Positions 28,355 through 38,407 of a DNA stretch of 64,000 bases are shown one piece after another. This DNA is from Lactobacillus kefiranofaciens (GTDB lineage: Bacteria > Bacillota > Bacilli > Lactobacillales > Lactobacillaceae). The position numbers and the translations under genes were made by a program. The notes under the pieces are model-generated. The model was given only the letters and a program-made list of their open reading frames with translations, did no database searches and had not been told where the DNA came from. The stretch covers positions 27,949 through 91,948 of the forward strand of contig NZ_FMXC01000005.1 of NCBI RefSeq assembly GCF_900103655.1. Reading direction: 5' to 3'. The stretch's first letter is position 1, and the number at the start of each line of letters is the position of its first letter.

Positions 28355-28696
28355 TCAATCCTTTACTTCTTGCAATATGTTGCGCTCTTCTAAGTCCTTT
28401 AAAATATAATCTAAAAGGTCTACAGTTGGCGCTAATTGCTTATTTTTAAAAATATTAACCTTCTGCAAACCATTGCGATCAGTTACTACCATCGTTAAAT
28501 GTGACAAATTCTTGTTAATCGTCATCTTTAGCTTAGTAGGTGCATTATAAGGTGAATCATTATAAAGCGGATGCTCATAATTAAAATTGCCTTTGGTGGT
28601 CTTGACAAAGCCTGCGTCAATTAAAGCATAGAGCTTTAAATCAGGATTCAAAGTAAATTTGCGTTTATCACCATTAATCACAACTGTATTTGCCAT
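28355..28696 (-). CDS. DUF1831 family protein
   Basis: The 113-residue product is a small soluble alpha/beta protein, starting MANTVVINGDKRKFTLNPD, characteristic of the Lactobacillales DUF1831 family found between the cysteine desulfurase and MnmA genes. Its function is unknown. The conserved location suggests a helper in sulfur transfer or tRNA thiolation, which is inference. No catalytic motif or cysteine is seen. Confidence 0.85.
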   Translation of the reverse strand: MANTVVINGDKRKFTLNPDLKLYALIDAGFVKTTKGNFNYEHPLYNDSPYNAPTKLKMTINKNLSHLTMVVTDRNGLQKVNIFKNKQLAPTVDLLDYILKDLEERNILQEVKD

Positions 28697-28743
28697 AATT
28701 TCCCTCGCTTATTTATAATAAGTTACTTTCTTTTTAAAAGCAA

Positions 28744-29901
28744 CTATTTATTCTTAGATTGAATTCTCTGTACAACTTTGATTAAATTCTCAGCAAAAGC
28801 CTGAACTTCATCGTCTGTATTATAACGCCCAAACGAAATTCTAATTGAATCATGGATACGCGGCGAATCCGGACCAAAACATGCAATCAAAACATGCGAC
28901 GGCTCTAAAGAGCCAGCGGTACAGGCGGAACCACCAGATACGGCAAAGCCGTTTAAATCCAAATTAGTTTGCAGAGTGGTAGTCGAAACCCCCGGAAATG
29001 CCAAATTCAAAACATGGTGCGAATAGCCCGGACCGTAACCACCGTTAACTTGATAATCAATATGATGTGCATCCAATTCATGTAAAATTATTTCTTGAAA
29101 ATGTTGGTATCTTTCCTGCAAGCTAGCATGACCAATTTCAGAGAGTTCCTTAACAGCTTCTCCAAAGCCAGCAATACCAGGAACATTTTCGGTACCTGCA
29201 CGTCGTTTAACCTCTTGTTCGCCGCCTAATACCAAGTTAGGTAGATCGATATCTGATTTTTCATACAAAAAACCCAAAAATTTTGGTCCATTAATCTTAT
29301 GAGCAGAAACAGACAATAAGTCAATATGCATAGCTCGAACATCAATATCAATGGTACCCATGCCTTGCACATTATCAACGTGGAAGTAGGCATTCGTATC
29401 TTTAACCATTTCACCAATTTCTTTTAATGGCATAATGGAGCCCACTTCATTATTAACCGCCATAGTAGATACTAAAATCGTGTCTGGTGTCAGTTCCTGT
29501 TTTAACTGCTCCAAAGAAATATGACTACTTTGATCAACGTTTAAATAAACGACTTGATAACCCTCTTTTTCCAATCGCTTCATTGGATTTAAGACTGATG
29601 GGTGTTCAATTTTAGTCGTGATAATCTTTTTGCCGATATTTTTACGACTATACGCAGTTCCAAAAATAGCCGTGTTATTGCTCTCTGAGCCACCAGAGGT
29701 AAAAATAATCTCACCGTCTTGAGCATTAATGCTTTGAGCGATTTGATGACGCGCCTTGTCAATTACGTTTCTAGCCTTACGCCCTAATTCATAGGTACTC
29801 GAGGCATTACCAAAATCATTCTTCATCTCATCGGTAATCACATTGATTACCTTAGGTGACATTGGCGTGGTGGCCGCATTATCTAAATAAACTTCACGCA
29901 C
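28744..29901 (-). CDS. iscS: Cysteine desulfurase (IscS/NifS family)
   Basis: The enzyme is PLP-dependent and converts cysteine to alanine and protein-bound persulfide. The 385-residue product has the start YLDNAATTP, PLP lysine in SVSAHKINGPK (about residue 200), and the active-site cysteine in GGSACTAGSLEPSHV (about 325). The start is GTG, 1 nt after the mtnN stop. No iscU/sufU partner is next to it. With MnmA two genes downstream, the tRNA thiolation role is likely. Confidence 0.94.
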   Translation of the reverse strand: MREVYLDNAATTPMSPKVINVITDEMKNDFGNASSTYELGRKARNVIDKARHQIAQSINAQDGEIIFTSGGSESNNTAIFGTAYSRKNIGKKIITTKIEHPSVLNPMKRLEKEGYQVVYLNVDQSSHISLEQLKQELTPDTILVSTMAVNNEVGSIMPLKEIGEMVKDTNAYFHVDNVQGMGTIDIDVRAMHIDLLSVSAHKINGPKFLGFLYEKSDIDLPNLVLGGEQEVKRRAGTENVPGIAGFGEAVKELSEIGHASLQERYQHFQEIILHELDAHHIDYQVNGGYGPGYSHHVLNLAFPGVSTTTLQTNLDLNGFAVSGGSACTAGSLEPSHVLIACFGPDSPRIHDSIRISFGRYNTDDEVQAFAENLIKVVQRIQSKNK

Positions 29902-29902
29902 A

Positions 29903-30598
29903 CTAATTCTTCTTTTCTAAATAATCACTAATCAATTTTGCCGCCTTGGCGCCAACCTTTTTAACAAAGATATCAAAATCTTCGTTAGCACTGCCATCCC
30001 CATTATCAGAAATGGCACGCATAGCAACCAAAGGTTTATTAAATGCATAAGCAACTTGAGCAAAAGCGGCACCTTCCATTTCACAGGCTAAAGCATTTGG
30101 AAAGTTTTGTTTAATTGCATCTTTTTGCTCAGTTGAAGCCACAAATGAATCACCAGTAACTACTAGTCCCTCACGGAATTCAACGTTTTGCTTCTTAAGA
30201 AATTCCGCAAAGGAAGCTCGCTCAGGCGAATCAAGTACATATTGAGCTGGCTGTTGTGGAATTTGCCCTTCTACATAGTCACCAGCAGCAGTGTTATGAG
30301 CATCATAATATGCAAAAGCACTTGGCAATACTAAATCTTCTTGGTGAACATCTTTTTGCAAAGCACCGGCTGAACCAGTCATAAATATTACGTCAATATC
30401 AACATTGCTTAGCAAACTAGCTAAATTCATCGCGGCTTGTACTTTACCAATACCACTTAATCCTAAATAAACATCATTGCCATTAACAGAAAAATGTTCG
30501 AATTCTGTTGATCCGAACATTTCTTTCTTTTCTGCATGGAAATGATTACGATAAAATTCGGCTTCTTCAGCCATTGGAACAATGATCGCAATCTTCAT
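29903..30598 (-). CDS. mtnN: 5'-methylthioadenosine/S-adenosylhomocysteine nucleosidase
   Basis: MtnN cleaves MTA and SAH to adenine and the thioribosyl products, feeding methyl-cycle recycling and AI-2 precursor supply. The 231-residue product has the purine phosphorylase fold with TGSAGAL (residues 75-81), the catalytic region ACEMEGAAFAQVA (about 170), and the RAISDNGDGSA motif with its catalytic Asp. I set the start at the ATG at 30598 (MKIAIIVPMAEE), preceded by GAGGAAAAAG, rather than upstream in-frame codons that overlap the previous gene. Confidence 0.95.
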   Translation of the reverse strand: MKIAIIVPMAEEAEFYRNHFHAEKKEMFGSTEFEHFSVNGNDVYLGLSGIGKVQAAMNLASLLSNVDIDVIFMTGSAGALQKDVHQEDLVLPSAFAYYDAHNTAAGDYVEGQIPQQPAQYVLDSPERASFAEFLKKQNVEFREGLVVTGDSFVASTEQKDAIKQNFPNALACEMEGAAFAQVAYAFNKPLVAMRAISDNGDGSANEDFDIFVKKVGAKAAKLISDYLEKKN

Positions 30599-30617
30599 CT
30601 TTTTCCTCATTTCCAAT

Positions 30618-30941
30618 TTACAAATGAAACAGTGCAAGCAGCACTAAGATAATCAGAACAAACACTATCAGGATAGCACGATTTAGTCTTTTTTTCAGTC
30701 TCAAGGCCTTATCTGCTCGTATTTTCTCCTGATCAACAATTGGTTGTTCTTGCTTATAAAATTCTTGGCCATCTCCCGCTAAAGGACGTCGTCTAGGTTC
30801 TGCTGAATCTGACTTGTCTTTTTTAAAATCAGGATTAACGTCAACTTCTTCTGTTGTATCATCATTCGAAAAAGCAGACTTGACCTTATCTAATAAGTTC
30901 TTTTTTTGCCTTTTTCGATAATCAGAACGTTTTTCTGCCAT
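30618..30941 (-). CDS. Small tail-anchored membrane protein, hypothetical
   Basis: The 107-residue product has a basic, then acidic, hydrophilic N-terminal 80 residues and a single C-terminal helix (residues 88-106, RAILIVFVLIILVLLALF). The soluble part is therefore probably cytoplasmic and tail-anchored. No family motif is recognised. It lies between nudF and mtnN in the ileS operon, with spacing of 5 and 19 nt. Its function is unknown. Confidence 0.7.
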   Translation of the reverse strand: MAEKRSDYRKRQKKNLLDKVKSAFSNDDTTEEVDVNPDFKKDKSDSAEPRRRPLAGDGQEFYKQEQPIVDQEKIRADKALRLKKRLNRAILIVFVLIILVLLALFHL

Positions 30942-30946
30942 TTTTA

Positions 30947-31513
30947 TTACTTATCGTCACTTTGGCGACCACTCAACAACATATTTTCCCAGACGGTAAT
31001 CGCATAAATCGTCTTTGCATCAACAATTGTGCCCTCAGCTAGTAAGTTCTTTAACTCATCTAAACTGTACCAATCTGAAGTCAAGAATTCATCTGCATCA
31101 AGCGATCTTTTATCGGTTAACTTGGTAAGCGTATCACAATAGAAAAGATACATCTTTTCATCACAAAAACCAGGACTTGAATAAAATTCACTTACTTTTT
31201 CCCAATAATCTGCTTTATAGCCGCCTTCTTCGTTTAATTCACGTTTCATTGCATCCAACGGACTAGCATCAGTTGGATCAATTAATCCAGCTGGAATTTC
31301 TAAAGTGAGTTGCTTAATCGGTTCACGCCATTGTTTAACCAAAAGCATCTTTTGCTCATCATTAATCGCAATGACTCCGGATGCTGGGCTATGCTTGATT
31401 ACTTCACGCGTTGCAGTTTCACCATTAGGCAACTTTATTGTGCGTACTGACAAATCTAAGATTCGCCCTTGAAAAATTTGTTGCGATGAGATTTCTGTTT
31501 CTTTTAGATCCAC
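30947..31513 (-). CDS. nudF: ADP-ribose pyrophosphatase, Nudix hydrolase
   Basis: NudF-like enzymes hydrolyse ADP-ribose to AMP and ribose 5-phosphate. The 188-residue product contains EIPAGLIDP followed by the Nudix core MKRELNEEGGY. The spacing before RELNEEGG has about one extra residue compared with the strict GX5EX7REUXEEXGU pattern, and the acid before it is Asp. The N-terminal beta strand region (VIKHSPASGVIAIN, KQWREPI) matches the ADPR subfamily. It lies between the cold-shock-like gene and the small membrane protein gene. Confidence 0.88.
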   Translation of the reverse strand: MDLKETEISSQQIFQGRILDLSVRTIKLPNGETATREVIKHSPASGVIAINDEQKMLLVKQWREPIKQLTLEIPAGLIDPTDASPLDAMKRELNEEGGYKADYWEKVSEFYSSPGFCDEKMYLFYCDTLTKLTDKRSLDADEFLTSDWYSLDELKNLLAEGTIVDAKTIYAITVWENMLLSGRQSDDK

Positions 31514-31531
31514 TAGGTCTCATTTCCCTTC

Positions 31532-31735
31532 TTAGGCTAGATAGACATTAACACATTGTAAGCCATTTTTGCCTTGAGCTAATTGATATTTAACTCTTTG
31601 GCCTACTGTTAAAGTTTTGTAGCCTTCTTCTTTAATAGCTTTATAAAAGACAAAGTATGATTTGTGATTCTGATCATCTTCGATAAAACCATAACTACTG
31701 CCCTCATCAAATTGTTTAACAGTTCCTAAACGCAT
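31532..31735 (-). CDS. Cold-shock-domain-like small protein
   Basis: The 67-residue product has an OB-type cold-shock pattern: GTVKQFDEGSSYGFIED (RNP1-like SYGFI) and KSYFVFYKAI (RNP2-like YFVFY). This is a divergent version of the KGFGFI and VFVHF motifs of CspA. It probably binds single-stranded nucleic acids. The start overlaps the ileS stop by one base (TAATG), so it is translated with ileS and is not a classical cold-induced csp gene with a long leader. Confidence 0.75.
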   Translation of the reverse strand: MRLGTVKQFDEGSSYGFIEDDQNHKSYFVFYKAIKEEGYKTLTVGQRVKYQLAQGKNGLQCVNVYLA

Positions 31736-34518
31736 TATTCTTCTAATCCTTCTTGAACTGCTTCTGGGACATTTTCCTCAACGATCTTAGCACAACGGCC
31801 ACATAGCATAGGTAATTTAGGATCTGCACCAATATCCGTTCTGATCATTCTACAACGTGGACAAACTTCACCAGCCGCATGTTCAACTACGATACTTGCA
31901 TTGTTTAAATCTTCAGCTTCTTCTGGAGCTTTGCCATCGGCAATAGTTAATTTAGATACAATTAAGATTTGTCTGAAATCTGCATCCAAATCGTTCAACA
32001 TGGCCTTTGTTTCTTTATCTGGATAAATAGTAACGGCTGCTTCAAATGACTTACCAATTAACTTCTTGTTTCTAGCATCTTCTAGTGCCTTCAAAACATC
32101 GTCACGCAAGTTCATAAACTTATGCCAATTTTCAAGTAATTCATCACGGTTAGCATAAGTTTCAACTTTTGGCATATTGGCAAGTTGAATGTAATCTTCA
32201 GGTCCCTTCAAGAAGCCCCAAATTTCTTCCATGGTGTGTGGCAAGATTGGAGTTAAAATTTTGGCTAGCTTAACAGCTGCATCGTAGATTACGGTTTGCA
32301 TTGATCGACGAGCATGACTATCTTTACCATCGATATAAAGTACATCTTTAGCAAAATCAAGATAGAATGCTGACAAATCATTAGAAATAAAGTTGAAGAC
32401 TTTCTTAAAGACAGTAGTAAAATCAAACTTGTCATATGCTGCAAGGCAGTCCTTAACTAAATCATTCAATTTAACTTCCATGTATTGGTCAACTGAGCGA
32501 AGATCCGCATAAGCAACACGATTTTCTTTTGGATCAAAGTCACTAGTGTTAGCAAGCATGTAACGGAAAGTGTTTCTGATCTTTCTGTAGCTTTCGGCAG
32601 ATTGTTGCAAAATACCCATTGAAACGGCAACATCTGAAGTAGTATCAGCTTGAGCAACCCACAGACGAATAATTTCGGCACCCATACGCTTGATAACGTC
32701 GTTCGGTGAAATTACATTGCCGAGTGATTTGGACATCTTGTGGCCTTTGTCATCCAAAACGAAGCCTTGTGACAATACTTCCTTGTATGGTGCCTTGCCA
32801 GTAACAGCAACAGAGGTAATCAAGCTTGAGTTAAACCAACCACGATATTGGTCACTACCTTCAAGATAAAGATCTGCTGGATAGTGTAAACCATCACGCT
32901 TTTCCATTACGCCAGACCAAGATGACCCAGAGTCAAACCAAACATCCAAGATATCTTTTTCTTTAGTAAATTCGCCATTTGGTGAATGCTCTGAAGTAAA
33001 GCCTTCTGGCAATAATTCCTTAGCGGTATGAGTGTACCAAGCATTGGAACCTTCCTTTTCGAAGATTTTAGCAATATGATCAATGGTTTCTGGAGTAACG
33101 ATTGGAGTACCGTCTTCAGCGTAAAAGATTGGTAGTGGTACGCCCCAAGCACGTTGACGAGAGATTACCCAGTCGCCACGATCTTTAATCATATTGTAAA
33201 GACGAGTCTTGCCCCATGAAGGGATGAAGTTTGCCTTTTCAATTTGATCAAGAATTTGTTCTCTAAATGGAGCAATTGAAGCAAACCATTGAGTCGTAGC
33301 TCTAAAGATAACAGGTTTCTTAGTACGCCAATCATGTGGGTATGAGTGAGTGAATACTTTAAGCTTAAGGAGAGCACCTGCATCCTTAAGTTTTTGAACC
33401 ATCAACTTGTCTACATCTTGGTAGAACATCCCCTTAAGTTCAGGAACTTCATCAGTATAGCAGCCGTGTGCATCAACTGGACTAAAGATTGGCAAATGAT
33501 ATTTTTGACCAACGTTAAAGTCGTCTTCACCAAAACCAGGAGCAGTATGTACCAAACCAGTACCATCATCTAAAGTTACGTGGAAGCCTTCAATTACAAG
33601 ACTTTCTTTATCATAAATTGGATGTTTTGCCTTCATGTATTCCATGTCGGCGCCCTTAACAGTTTGGACAACCTTATAATTATCCCAACCAATTTCTTCT
33701 GCAACTTTTTCAAGCAAGCCGCTAGCTACCACATACTTCTTGTCACCAACTTGAACTACTGAATAGTCAAATTTAGGGTTAACACAGATTGCTTCATTAG
33801 CTGGAATAGTCCAAGGAGTAGTAGTCCAAATTACAAAGTAAGTATCTTTAGGATCAATAATACCCTTACCATCAGTCACTGGGAAAGCTACGAAGATAGA
33901 ATTTGCTTCTACATCTTTATATTCAACTTCTGCCTCAGCTAAAGTTGATTCACTTGACCATGACCAGTAAACTGGCTTTTTGCCCTTGTAAATGTAGCCC
34001 TTCTTGTACATTTCACCAAAGACGCGAATTTCCTGTGCTTCAAAGTCATGTTGCAAAGTAATGTATGGATGATCCCAATCAGCCATTACGCCAAGCCGCT
34101 TGAAGTCAGTCATTTGCTTTTGAATTTGTTCTTCCGCATATTGACGACATAATTCACGGTACTTAGCCCGATCCATCGTCTTACGGTCGACGCCTTTTTT
34201 AGCCAGTTGCTGTTCAACTGGAAGGCCATGAGTATCCCAACCTGGTACATAAGGAGCGTAATAACCATTCATATTCTTGTAACGAACGATAATATCCTTA
34301 GAGATCTTATTTAAAGCATGTCCCATGTGGATATTACCGTTAGCAAATGGAGGGCCATCATGCAAGTCAAACCGAGGTTTACCTTCGTTCAACTTTAATC
34401 TTTGTTCATATAACTTGTTTTCTTCCCATTCTTTTTCCCATTGGGCTTCACGCACTGGTAAATTACCGCGCATCTTGAATTTAGTTTTACCTAAATTAAG
34501 AGTATCTTTAATTCTCAT
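31735..34518 (-). CDS. ileS: Isoleucyl-tRNA synthetase
   Basis: A class I aminoacyl-tRNA synthetase. The 927-residue product shows HIGH as GNIHMGHAL (about residue 58), the CP1 editing domain (about 190-400), KMSKS in [10 protein letters not shown] (about 600), and C-terminal zinc-binding CPRC...CGRC. I start at the ATG at 34518 with AAAGGAA upstream; a TTG two codons earlier is less well spaced. A T-box leader (34540-34737) controls it. It heads the long operon down to mnmA. It follows divIVA, as in most Firmicutes. Confidence 0.97.
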   Translation of the reverse strand: MRIKDTLNLGKTKFKMRGNLPVREAQWEKEWEENKLYEQRLKLNEGKPRFDLHDGPPFANGNIHMGHALNKISKDIIVRYKNMNGYYAPYVPGWDTHGLPVEQQLAKKGVDRKTMDRAKYRELCRQYAEEQIQKQMTDFKRLGVMADWDHPYITLQHDFEAQEIRVFGEMYKKGYIYKGKKPVYWSWSSESTLAEAEVEYKDVEANSIFVAFPVTDGKGIIDPKDTYFVIWTTTPWTIPANEAICVNPKFDYSVVQVGDKKYVVASGLLEKVAEEIGWDNYKVVQTVKGADMEYMKAKHPIYDKESLVIEGFHVTLDDGTGLVHTAPGFGEDDFNVGQKYHLPIFSPVDAHGCYTDEVPELKGMFYQDVDKLMVQKLKDAGALLKLKVFTHSYPHDWRTKKPVIFRATTQWFASIAPFREQILDQIEKANFIPSWGKTRLYNMIKDRGDWVISRQRAWGVPLPIFYAEDGTPIVTPETIDHIAKIFEKEGSNAWYTHTAKELLPEGFTSEHSPNGEFTKEKDILDVWFDSGSSWSGVMEKRDGLHYPADLYLEGSDQYRGWFNSSLITSVAVTGKAPYKEVLSQGFVLDDKGHKMSKSLGNVISPNDVIKRMGAEIIRLWVAQADTTSDVAVSMGILQQSAESYRKIRNTFRYMLANTSDFDPKENRVAYADLRSVDQYMEVKLNDLVKDCLAAYDKFDFTTVFKKVFNFISNDLSAFYLDFAKDVLYIDGKDSHARRSMQTVIYDAAVKLAKILTPILPHTMEEIWGFLKGPEDYIQLANMPKVETYANRDELLENWHKFMNLRDDVLKALEDARNKKLIGKSFEAAVTIYPDKETKAMLNDLDADFRQILIVSKLTIADGKAPEEAEDLNNASIVVEHAAGEVCPRCRMIRTDIGADPKLPMLCGRCAKIVEENVPEAVQEGLEE

Positions 34519-34539
34519 TAACAAAATTCCTTTCTAAAA

Positions 34540-34737
34540 AAAGAACCTCGTCCCAAATTAGGACGAGGTTAACCGTGGTACCACCTAAATTGAACTCTAC
34601 AGAGTTCCACTTGATTTGCGTAACGTGCAACAACGTCTAGATCAATTAGGCAGCTGATCAACCGTCAAGCTCTTATGCTGGTCTTCCACCATCACCAGCT
34701 CGCTGAATTGCTATCAAGTTTTACTGTCGGTCTAAAT
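34540..34737 (-). promoter_or_regulatory. T-box riboswitch of ileS
   Basis: On the minus strand a leader of about 198 nt contains a stem I region with the GGTGATGGTGGAAGACC distal loop type, a T-box core AGGTGGTACCACGG (34572-34586), and a terminator, AACCTCGTCC/GGACGAGGTT with a T-run (34537-34570). An ATC triplet followed by A (GGTTGATCAGC) is the likely isoleucine specifier. It begins right after the divIVA stop. Confidence 0.9.
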
Positions 34738-34739
34738 TC

Positions 34740-35516
34740 TTATTTCTTATAATCATCCGGAAAGACAATTGTTGGACCTAACTTATCTTCAGTATTAGGG
34801 GTCGTATTGACGGTCTCATGACTTGGACTATCTCCAGTTAATGGTTTAGGCTTATTTTCTTCCTCATCATCAACTTCATCCGTATCATCAGGGTCTTGAG
34901 AAGAGTTTACGTCATTTTCATCATCAATGTCAATATCTTCATCATCTAGATCCAAATCTTCTTCTTCATCGTCATCATCTGTAGCAGAAGAAAGTGGCTC
35001 AGCACCACCACCTGGATAAAAACGTTCAGTGTGAAAATATTTATCCAGAGCGTGTTGCCATTCATCATCATTAAGATTATCGATCTCTTCTTGAAGCATT
35101 GCCTGCATATGGCTACGAAACTCACCAATTTGCTTCTTCAAACGTTTATAGTCGCTCTCAATTACGTCTTTTTGCTGTCTTTGATAATCGGTATCTGTAA
35201 CAGCCTGTTTTCTGGCATCATCCAGAACGCTCTTAGCTTGTTCCTTCATTTCCTGAACAGAAATCATGGTCTTGTTCAATGATTTTTTCTTCTCATTATA
35301 TTCATCTACCTGCTCTTGTAAATGACCCATCTTTTCATTCAAGGAAACAATTTCATTCTTAAGATCAACAACTTGATCAAGTGCATCCCCATAATCATCA
35401 ACGATTTGATCCAAAAAGCTATCTACATCATAGCGATCATATCCATTACGACCCCGCGATTTAAATTCCTTATTATGAATATCCATCGGGGTTAATTGCG
35501 TTTCTTTGTCTGCCAA
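34740..35516 (-). CDS. divIVA: Cell-division initiation protein DivIVA
   Basis: DivIVA binds negatively curved membrane at septa and poles and organises division and wall growth. The 258-residue product has the N-terminal lipid-binding signature MDIHNKEFKSRGRNGYD at residues 11-27, a long coiled coil (about 40-160), and a strongly acidic tail (about 175-235, runs of Asp and Glu). The start is uncertain. The TTG at 35516 gives ten extra residues and overlaps ylmH by 25 nt; the ATG at 35486 lies after the ylmH stop. Neither has a clear Shine-Dalgarno. A T-box leader follows the stop. Confidence 0.92.
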   Translation of the reverse strand: MADKETQLTPMDIHNKEFKSRGRNGYDRYDVDSFLDQIVDDYGDALDQVVDLKNEIVSLNEKMGHLQEQVDEYNEKKKSLNKTMISVQEMKEQAKSVLDDARKQAVTDTDYQRQQKDVIESDYKRLKKQIGEFRSHMQAMLQEEIDNLNDDEWQHALDKYFHTERFYPGGGAEPLSSATDDDDEEEDLDLDDEDIDIDDENDVNSSQDPDDTDEVDDEEENKPKPLTGDSPSHETVNTTPNTEDKLGPTIVFPDDYKK

Positions 35517-36292
35517 AGTTTCAGCACCACCTTATATTTACCTTTTCTCGTTGCCGAAATATCTTCAATCTTGATTCGGCCAAAATGTCTTAAACTCAAG
35601 ACATCATTCTCTTTAACCATTATATTAGAATCCATGACATCATGCCAATTTAATTTAACTAAATTAGCTTCAATCATCTTTTGAATCTGTCCCCGGCTTT
35701 TTCTGCTAATACCAGCTAAAACTGCATCAATTCGCATTGAAGCAATAATTTCTATTTGCTTAACAGAATCATCTTCTGGTACTAATACCTGCTTGAAGCT
35801 AATTGGCTTTAATTTGACCTGACTGCGACCAACTCGATCAATCTGTTCTTCAAAGAAATCCGTTAACTCTTTTTTAGCAAAAAATTGCCAATTGCCCTTA
35901 CTGTCAGTGATAATATCACCAAAAGTATCAGTATCAATTCCAGAATTAGCTAAAGTTCCTAAAATAGCACTATGACTTATACGATTAAACTTTTGCGAAT
36001 ACTTAATCTCATACGGCTGAATCTGATAATCAGCTGGTTGTAAATTAAGCCATTCCTCACTTAAATAAACGCGCTTTTTTTCAGCTTCTGGATAACCACC
36101 ATACTCTTGTATAAAAACGTCATTGCCAACAACAGTTTTCAAAATTGTTCTCTTACCTGGATCAAGAAAATCAGTTAGCAATGGTCCATGCTTAAAAATC
36201 AACTGATTAAAAAGACCAGTAAAATAATCAATTACTGGTCTTTCTTCTTGCTTAAAATGTGGGTAAAACTTACTTGCTTGTCTACGCTCCAT
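35492..36292 (-). CDS. ylmH: YlmH family RNA-binding (S4 domain) protein
   Basis: The 266-residue product has an N-terminal domain of the YlmH type and a C-terminal S4 RNA-binding domain (about 185-255, with DAVLAGISRKSRGQIQKMI and VKENDVLSLRHFGRIKI). YlmH in Bacillus acts in rescue of stalled 50S nascent-chain complexes. It sits in the conserved sepF-ylmG-ylmH-divIVA set and overlaps ylmG by one base (TAATG) and possibly divIVA. Confidence 0.9.
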   Translation of the reverse strand: MERRQASKFYPHFKQEERPVIDYFTGLFNQLIFKHGPLLTDFLDPGKRTILKTVVGNDVFIQEYGGYPEAEKKRVYLSEEWLNLQPADYQIQPYEIKYSQKFNRISHSAILGTLANSGIDTDTFGDIITDSKGNWQFFAKKELTDFFEEQIDRVGRSQVKLKPISFKQVLVPEDDSVKQIEIIASMRIDAVLAGISRKSRGQIQKMIEANLVKLNWHDVMDSNIMVKENDVLSLRHFGRIKIEDISATRKGKYKVVLKLWQTKKRN

Positions 36293-36594
36293 TAACCGAT
36301 TAACCTCAACAAAATATTAAAAATCCAAATTAATACATAATTTTGGATAAAATATAAAATAAACAAGGCAATAATTGGCGAAACATCAATCCCCGTAGAA
36401 TATGCTAACTTGGCAAAAGGACCTTTTCTAAACAGATTCAAATAAGGGTTAACAATTTTATCTAAAAATTGGCCAATAACTGAATTGCTAAGCATAGGAA
36501 CCCAGCTTAGAATCGCATCAATTACGATTAGTAAACTATATAGCCATAGAATCCAAGTAAGTGCTAAATAAATTATATGTAATACATTAAACAT
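36292..36594 (-). CDS. ylmG: YggT family membrane protein (YlmG)
   Basis: The 100-residue product has two hydrophobic stretches (residues 5-27 and 68-95) with the YggT core SWVPMLSNSVIGQFLDKIVNPYLNLFRK split around residue 30. Members are small membrane proteins that influence division or osmotic tolerance; their mechanism is not known. It is one-base overlapped with sepF and ylmH. Confidence 0.9.
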   Translation of the reverse strand: MFNVLHIIYLALTWILWLYSLLIVIDAILSWVPMLSNSVIGQFLDKIVNPYLNLFRKGPFAKLAYSTGIDVSPIIALFILYFIQNYVLIWIFNILLRLIG

Positions 36595-37031
36595 TAACTT
36601 AAATTATCTTTCTTATCCACTAAGTCACTGATTTTGCCATCAGTGACAAACTTGGGCGGGGTTGCCAAAAAGATTTTGTCTCCAATTCGTTGAATTTCAC
36701 CATTTAAGGCATAAACAGTACCTGTGATAAAATCAACAATTCTGCGAGCAGAACTATCCTCCATCCGGCTAAAGTTAATTACTACCGCTTTATTGTTTAA
36801 TAAGTTTTGAGCGACATCCTTAGCATCAGAATAAACTCTAGGTTCATACAAGACAATCTTGCTCTTCGCAGAATTTAAACCCGACTTAATTGAAACAATA
36901 TTATCACGACTAACGGAGTTGAGAGGCAAGTCTTCACTATCATTTTTATTTTGGGCAGTATATTCCTCGTCATTATTCAATTCATCATCATTAGAAATTC
37001 CGAAGAATCTACCTAATTTGTCAAAAGCCAT
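36594..37031 (-). CDS. sepF: Cell division protein SepF
   Basis: SepF binds FtsZ and membrane, bundling Z-ring filaments. The 145-residue product has an N-terminal amphipathic start (MAFDKLGRFFGI), an acidic linker, and the conserved core (VLYEPRVYSDAKDVAQNLL, VVINFSRMEDSSARRIVDF, then GTVYALNGEIQRIGDKIFL) at about 58-130. Directly downstream of ftsZ, as usual. Confidence 0.95.
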   Translation of the reverse strand: MAFDKLGRFFGISNDDELNNDEEYTAQNKNDSEDLPLNSVSRDNIVSIKSGLNSAKSKIVLYEPRVYSDAKDVAQNLLNNKAVVINFSRMEDSSARRIVDFITGTVYALNGEIQRIGDKIFLATPPKFVTDGKISDLVDKKDNLS

Positions 37032-37052
37032 CTACATCTACCTCCAAAAAAA

Positions 37053-38393
37053 CTAGTTTTCGCCGTGATGCTTAAAGAATGGAATATCACTGTTATCATC
37101 ACTATCATCTTCAGCACTAGTTTCAATTTGAGAAATACTTTCTTGGTCATCATTGTTGAAACCGTTAAAGCCGTCAGCATCCTTATTTGGCTCTGCTGGC
37201 TTAGTATTTCTTCTTTGGCTATTTTCGTTATCGTTTAAGCCCCAAACACTAGTTGGATCAACCATTGTTTGTTTAGACTTTTCCTCATGAGTTTGTTCAG
37301 GTTGAACAGTTTGCGGACGATCAACTGGTTGCTTTTCAGCTTGAGCAGTCTTAGGTGTTGCTTTAGCGTCTTTTTTAGGTTGAGCCTTAATCTGGTGACT
37401 TCTACCTGGCAATTGCTTAGAAGCAGCTTCTTCAGCTTCTGAATCAATACCAGTAGCAATTACAGTTACCACGACTTCATCGCCTAAGTTAGGATTGATT
37501 GAAGTACCAAAGATAATATTAACATCATCGCCAGCGGCCTTAGATACAATTTCTGAAGCATCTTGTGCTTCAAACAAAGTAAGATCTGGACCACCGGTAA
37601 TGTTAAGCAAGACTTGCTTAGCACCATCAATCGAAACTTCCAAAAGCGGTGAAGAAATAGCTAACTTAGTAGCTTCTACCGTTCTGTTTTCACCACTAGC
37701 ACGACCAATACCCATTAAGGCAGCACCTTGATTTTCCATTACCGTCTTAACATCGGCAAAATCCAAGTTCACATAGTCAGTTGAAGTAATCAAGTCTGAA
37801 ATACCTTGAACACCTTGTTTCAAAACATTATCAGCTTCCTTGAAGGCATCCATCATAGGTGTCTTCTTATCAACCATTTCAAGTAAACGGTTATTAGCAA
37901 TAATGACCAAAGTATCAACGTATTGCTTTAATTGTGTGATCCCTTCTGCGGCGTTTCTTGAGCGCTTAGGGCCTTCAAAACTGAATGGGCGCGTAACTAC
38001 GCCTACAGTCAAAGCACCAGTCTCACGAGCAATTTTAGCAACTATAGGAGCAGCACCGGTACCAGTACCACCACCCATACCAGCAGTGATAAAAATCATA
38101 TCTGCACCCTTAAGCGCATCTTCAATTGTTTGTTCACTTTCTTCAGCTGCTTTTTGTCCAACTTCTGGATGTGAACCTGCACCTAACCCACGAGTCAGCT
38201 TAGGCCCTAATTGTATCTTGTTTTCAGCTTTATTACTATTTAAAGCTTGAACATCAGTGTTTGCTGCAATGAAGGAAACACCCTGCACGCCATCGTCAAT
38301 CATTCGGTTAACAGCATTGCCACCGGCACCGCCAACACCAATAACTTTGATGACAGCATTTTTATTGTCGTCTGAATCGAATGTAAAATCCAT
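37053..38393 (-). CDS. ftsZ: Cell division GTPase FtsZ
   Basis: FtsZ is the tubulin homologue that forms the Z-ring. The 446-residue product shows the tubulin signature [10 protein letters not shown] (about 108), the N-terminal [15 protein letters not shown], the synergy-loop region VNLDFADV, and a long Gln/Asp-rich linker. The C-terminal tail [11 protein letters not shown] binds partners. The ATG at 38393 is chosen, preceded by AAAGGTGG; an in-frame GTG four codons before lies in the Shine-Dalgarno. It follows ftsA by 14 nt. Confidence 0.97.
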   Translation of the reverse strand: MDFTFDSDDNKNAVIKVIGVGGAGGNAVNRMIDDGVQGVSFIAANTDVQALNSNKAENKIQLGPKLTRGLGAGSHPEVGQKAAEESEQTIEDALKGADMIFITAGMGGGTGTGAAPIVAKIARETGALTVGVVTRPFSFEGPKRSRNAAEGITQLKQYVDTLVIIANNRLLEMVDKKTPMMDAFKEADNVLKQGVQGISDLITSTDYVNLDFADVKTVMENQGAALMGIGRASGENRTVEATKLAISSPLLEVSIDGAKQVLLNITGGPDLTLFEAQDASEIVSKAAGDDVNIIFGTSINPNLGDEVVVTVIATGIDSEAEEAASKQLPGRSHQIKAQPKKDAKATPKTAQAEKQPVDRPQTVQPEQTHEEKSKQTMVDPTSVWGLNDNENSQRRNTKPAEPNKDADGFNGFNNDDQESISQIETSAEDDSDDNSDIPFFKHHGEN

Positions 38394-38407
38394 TAAATTA
38401 ACCACCT

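Noticed and set aside
37840..38250. Plus-strand frame of 136 codons antisense to ftsZ
   Set aside because: It mirrors the highly conserved FtsZ core and has no start signal; a shadow frame.
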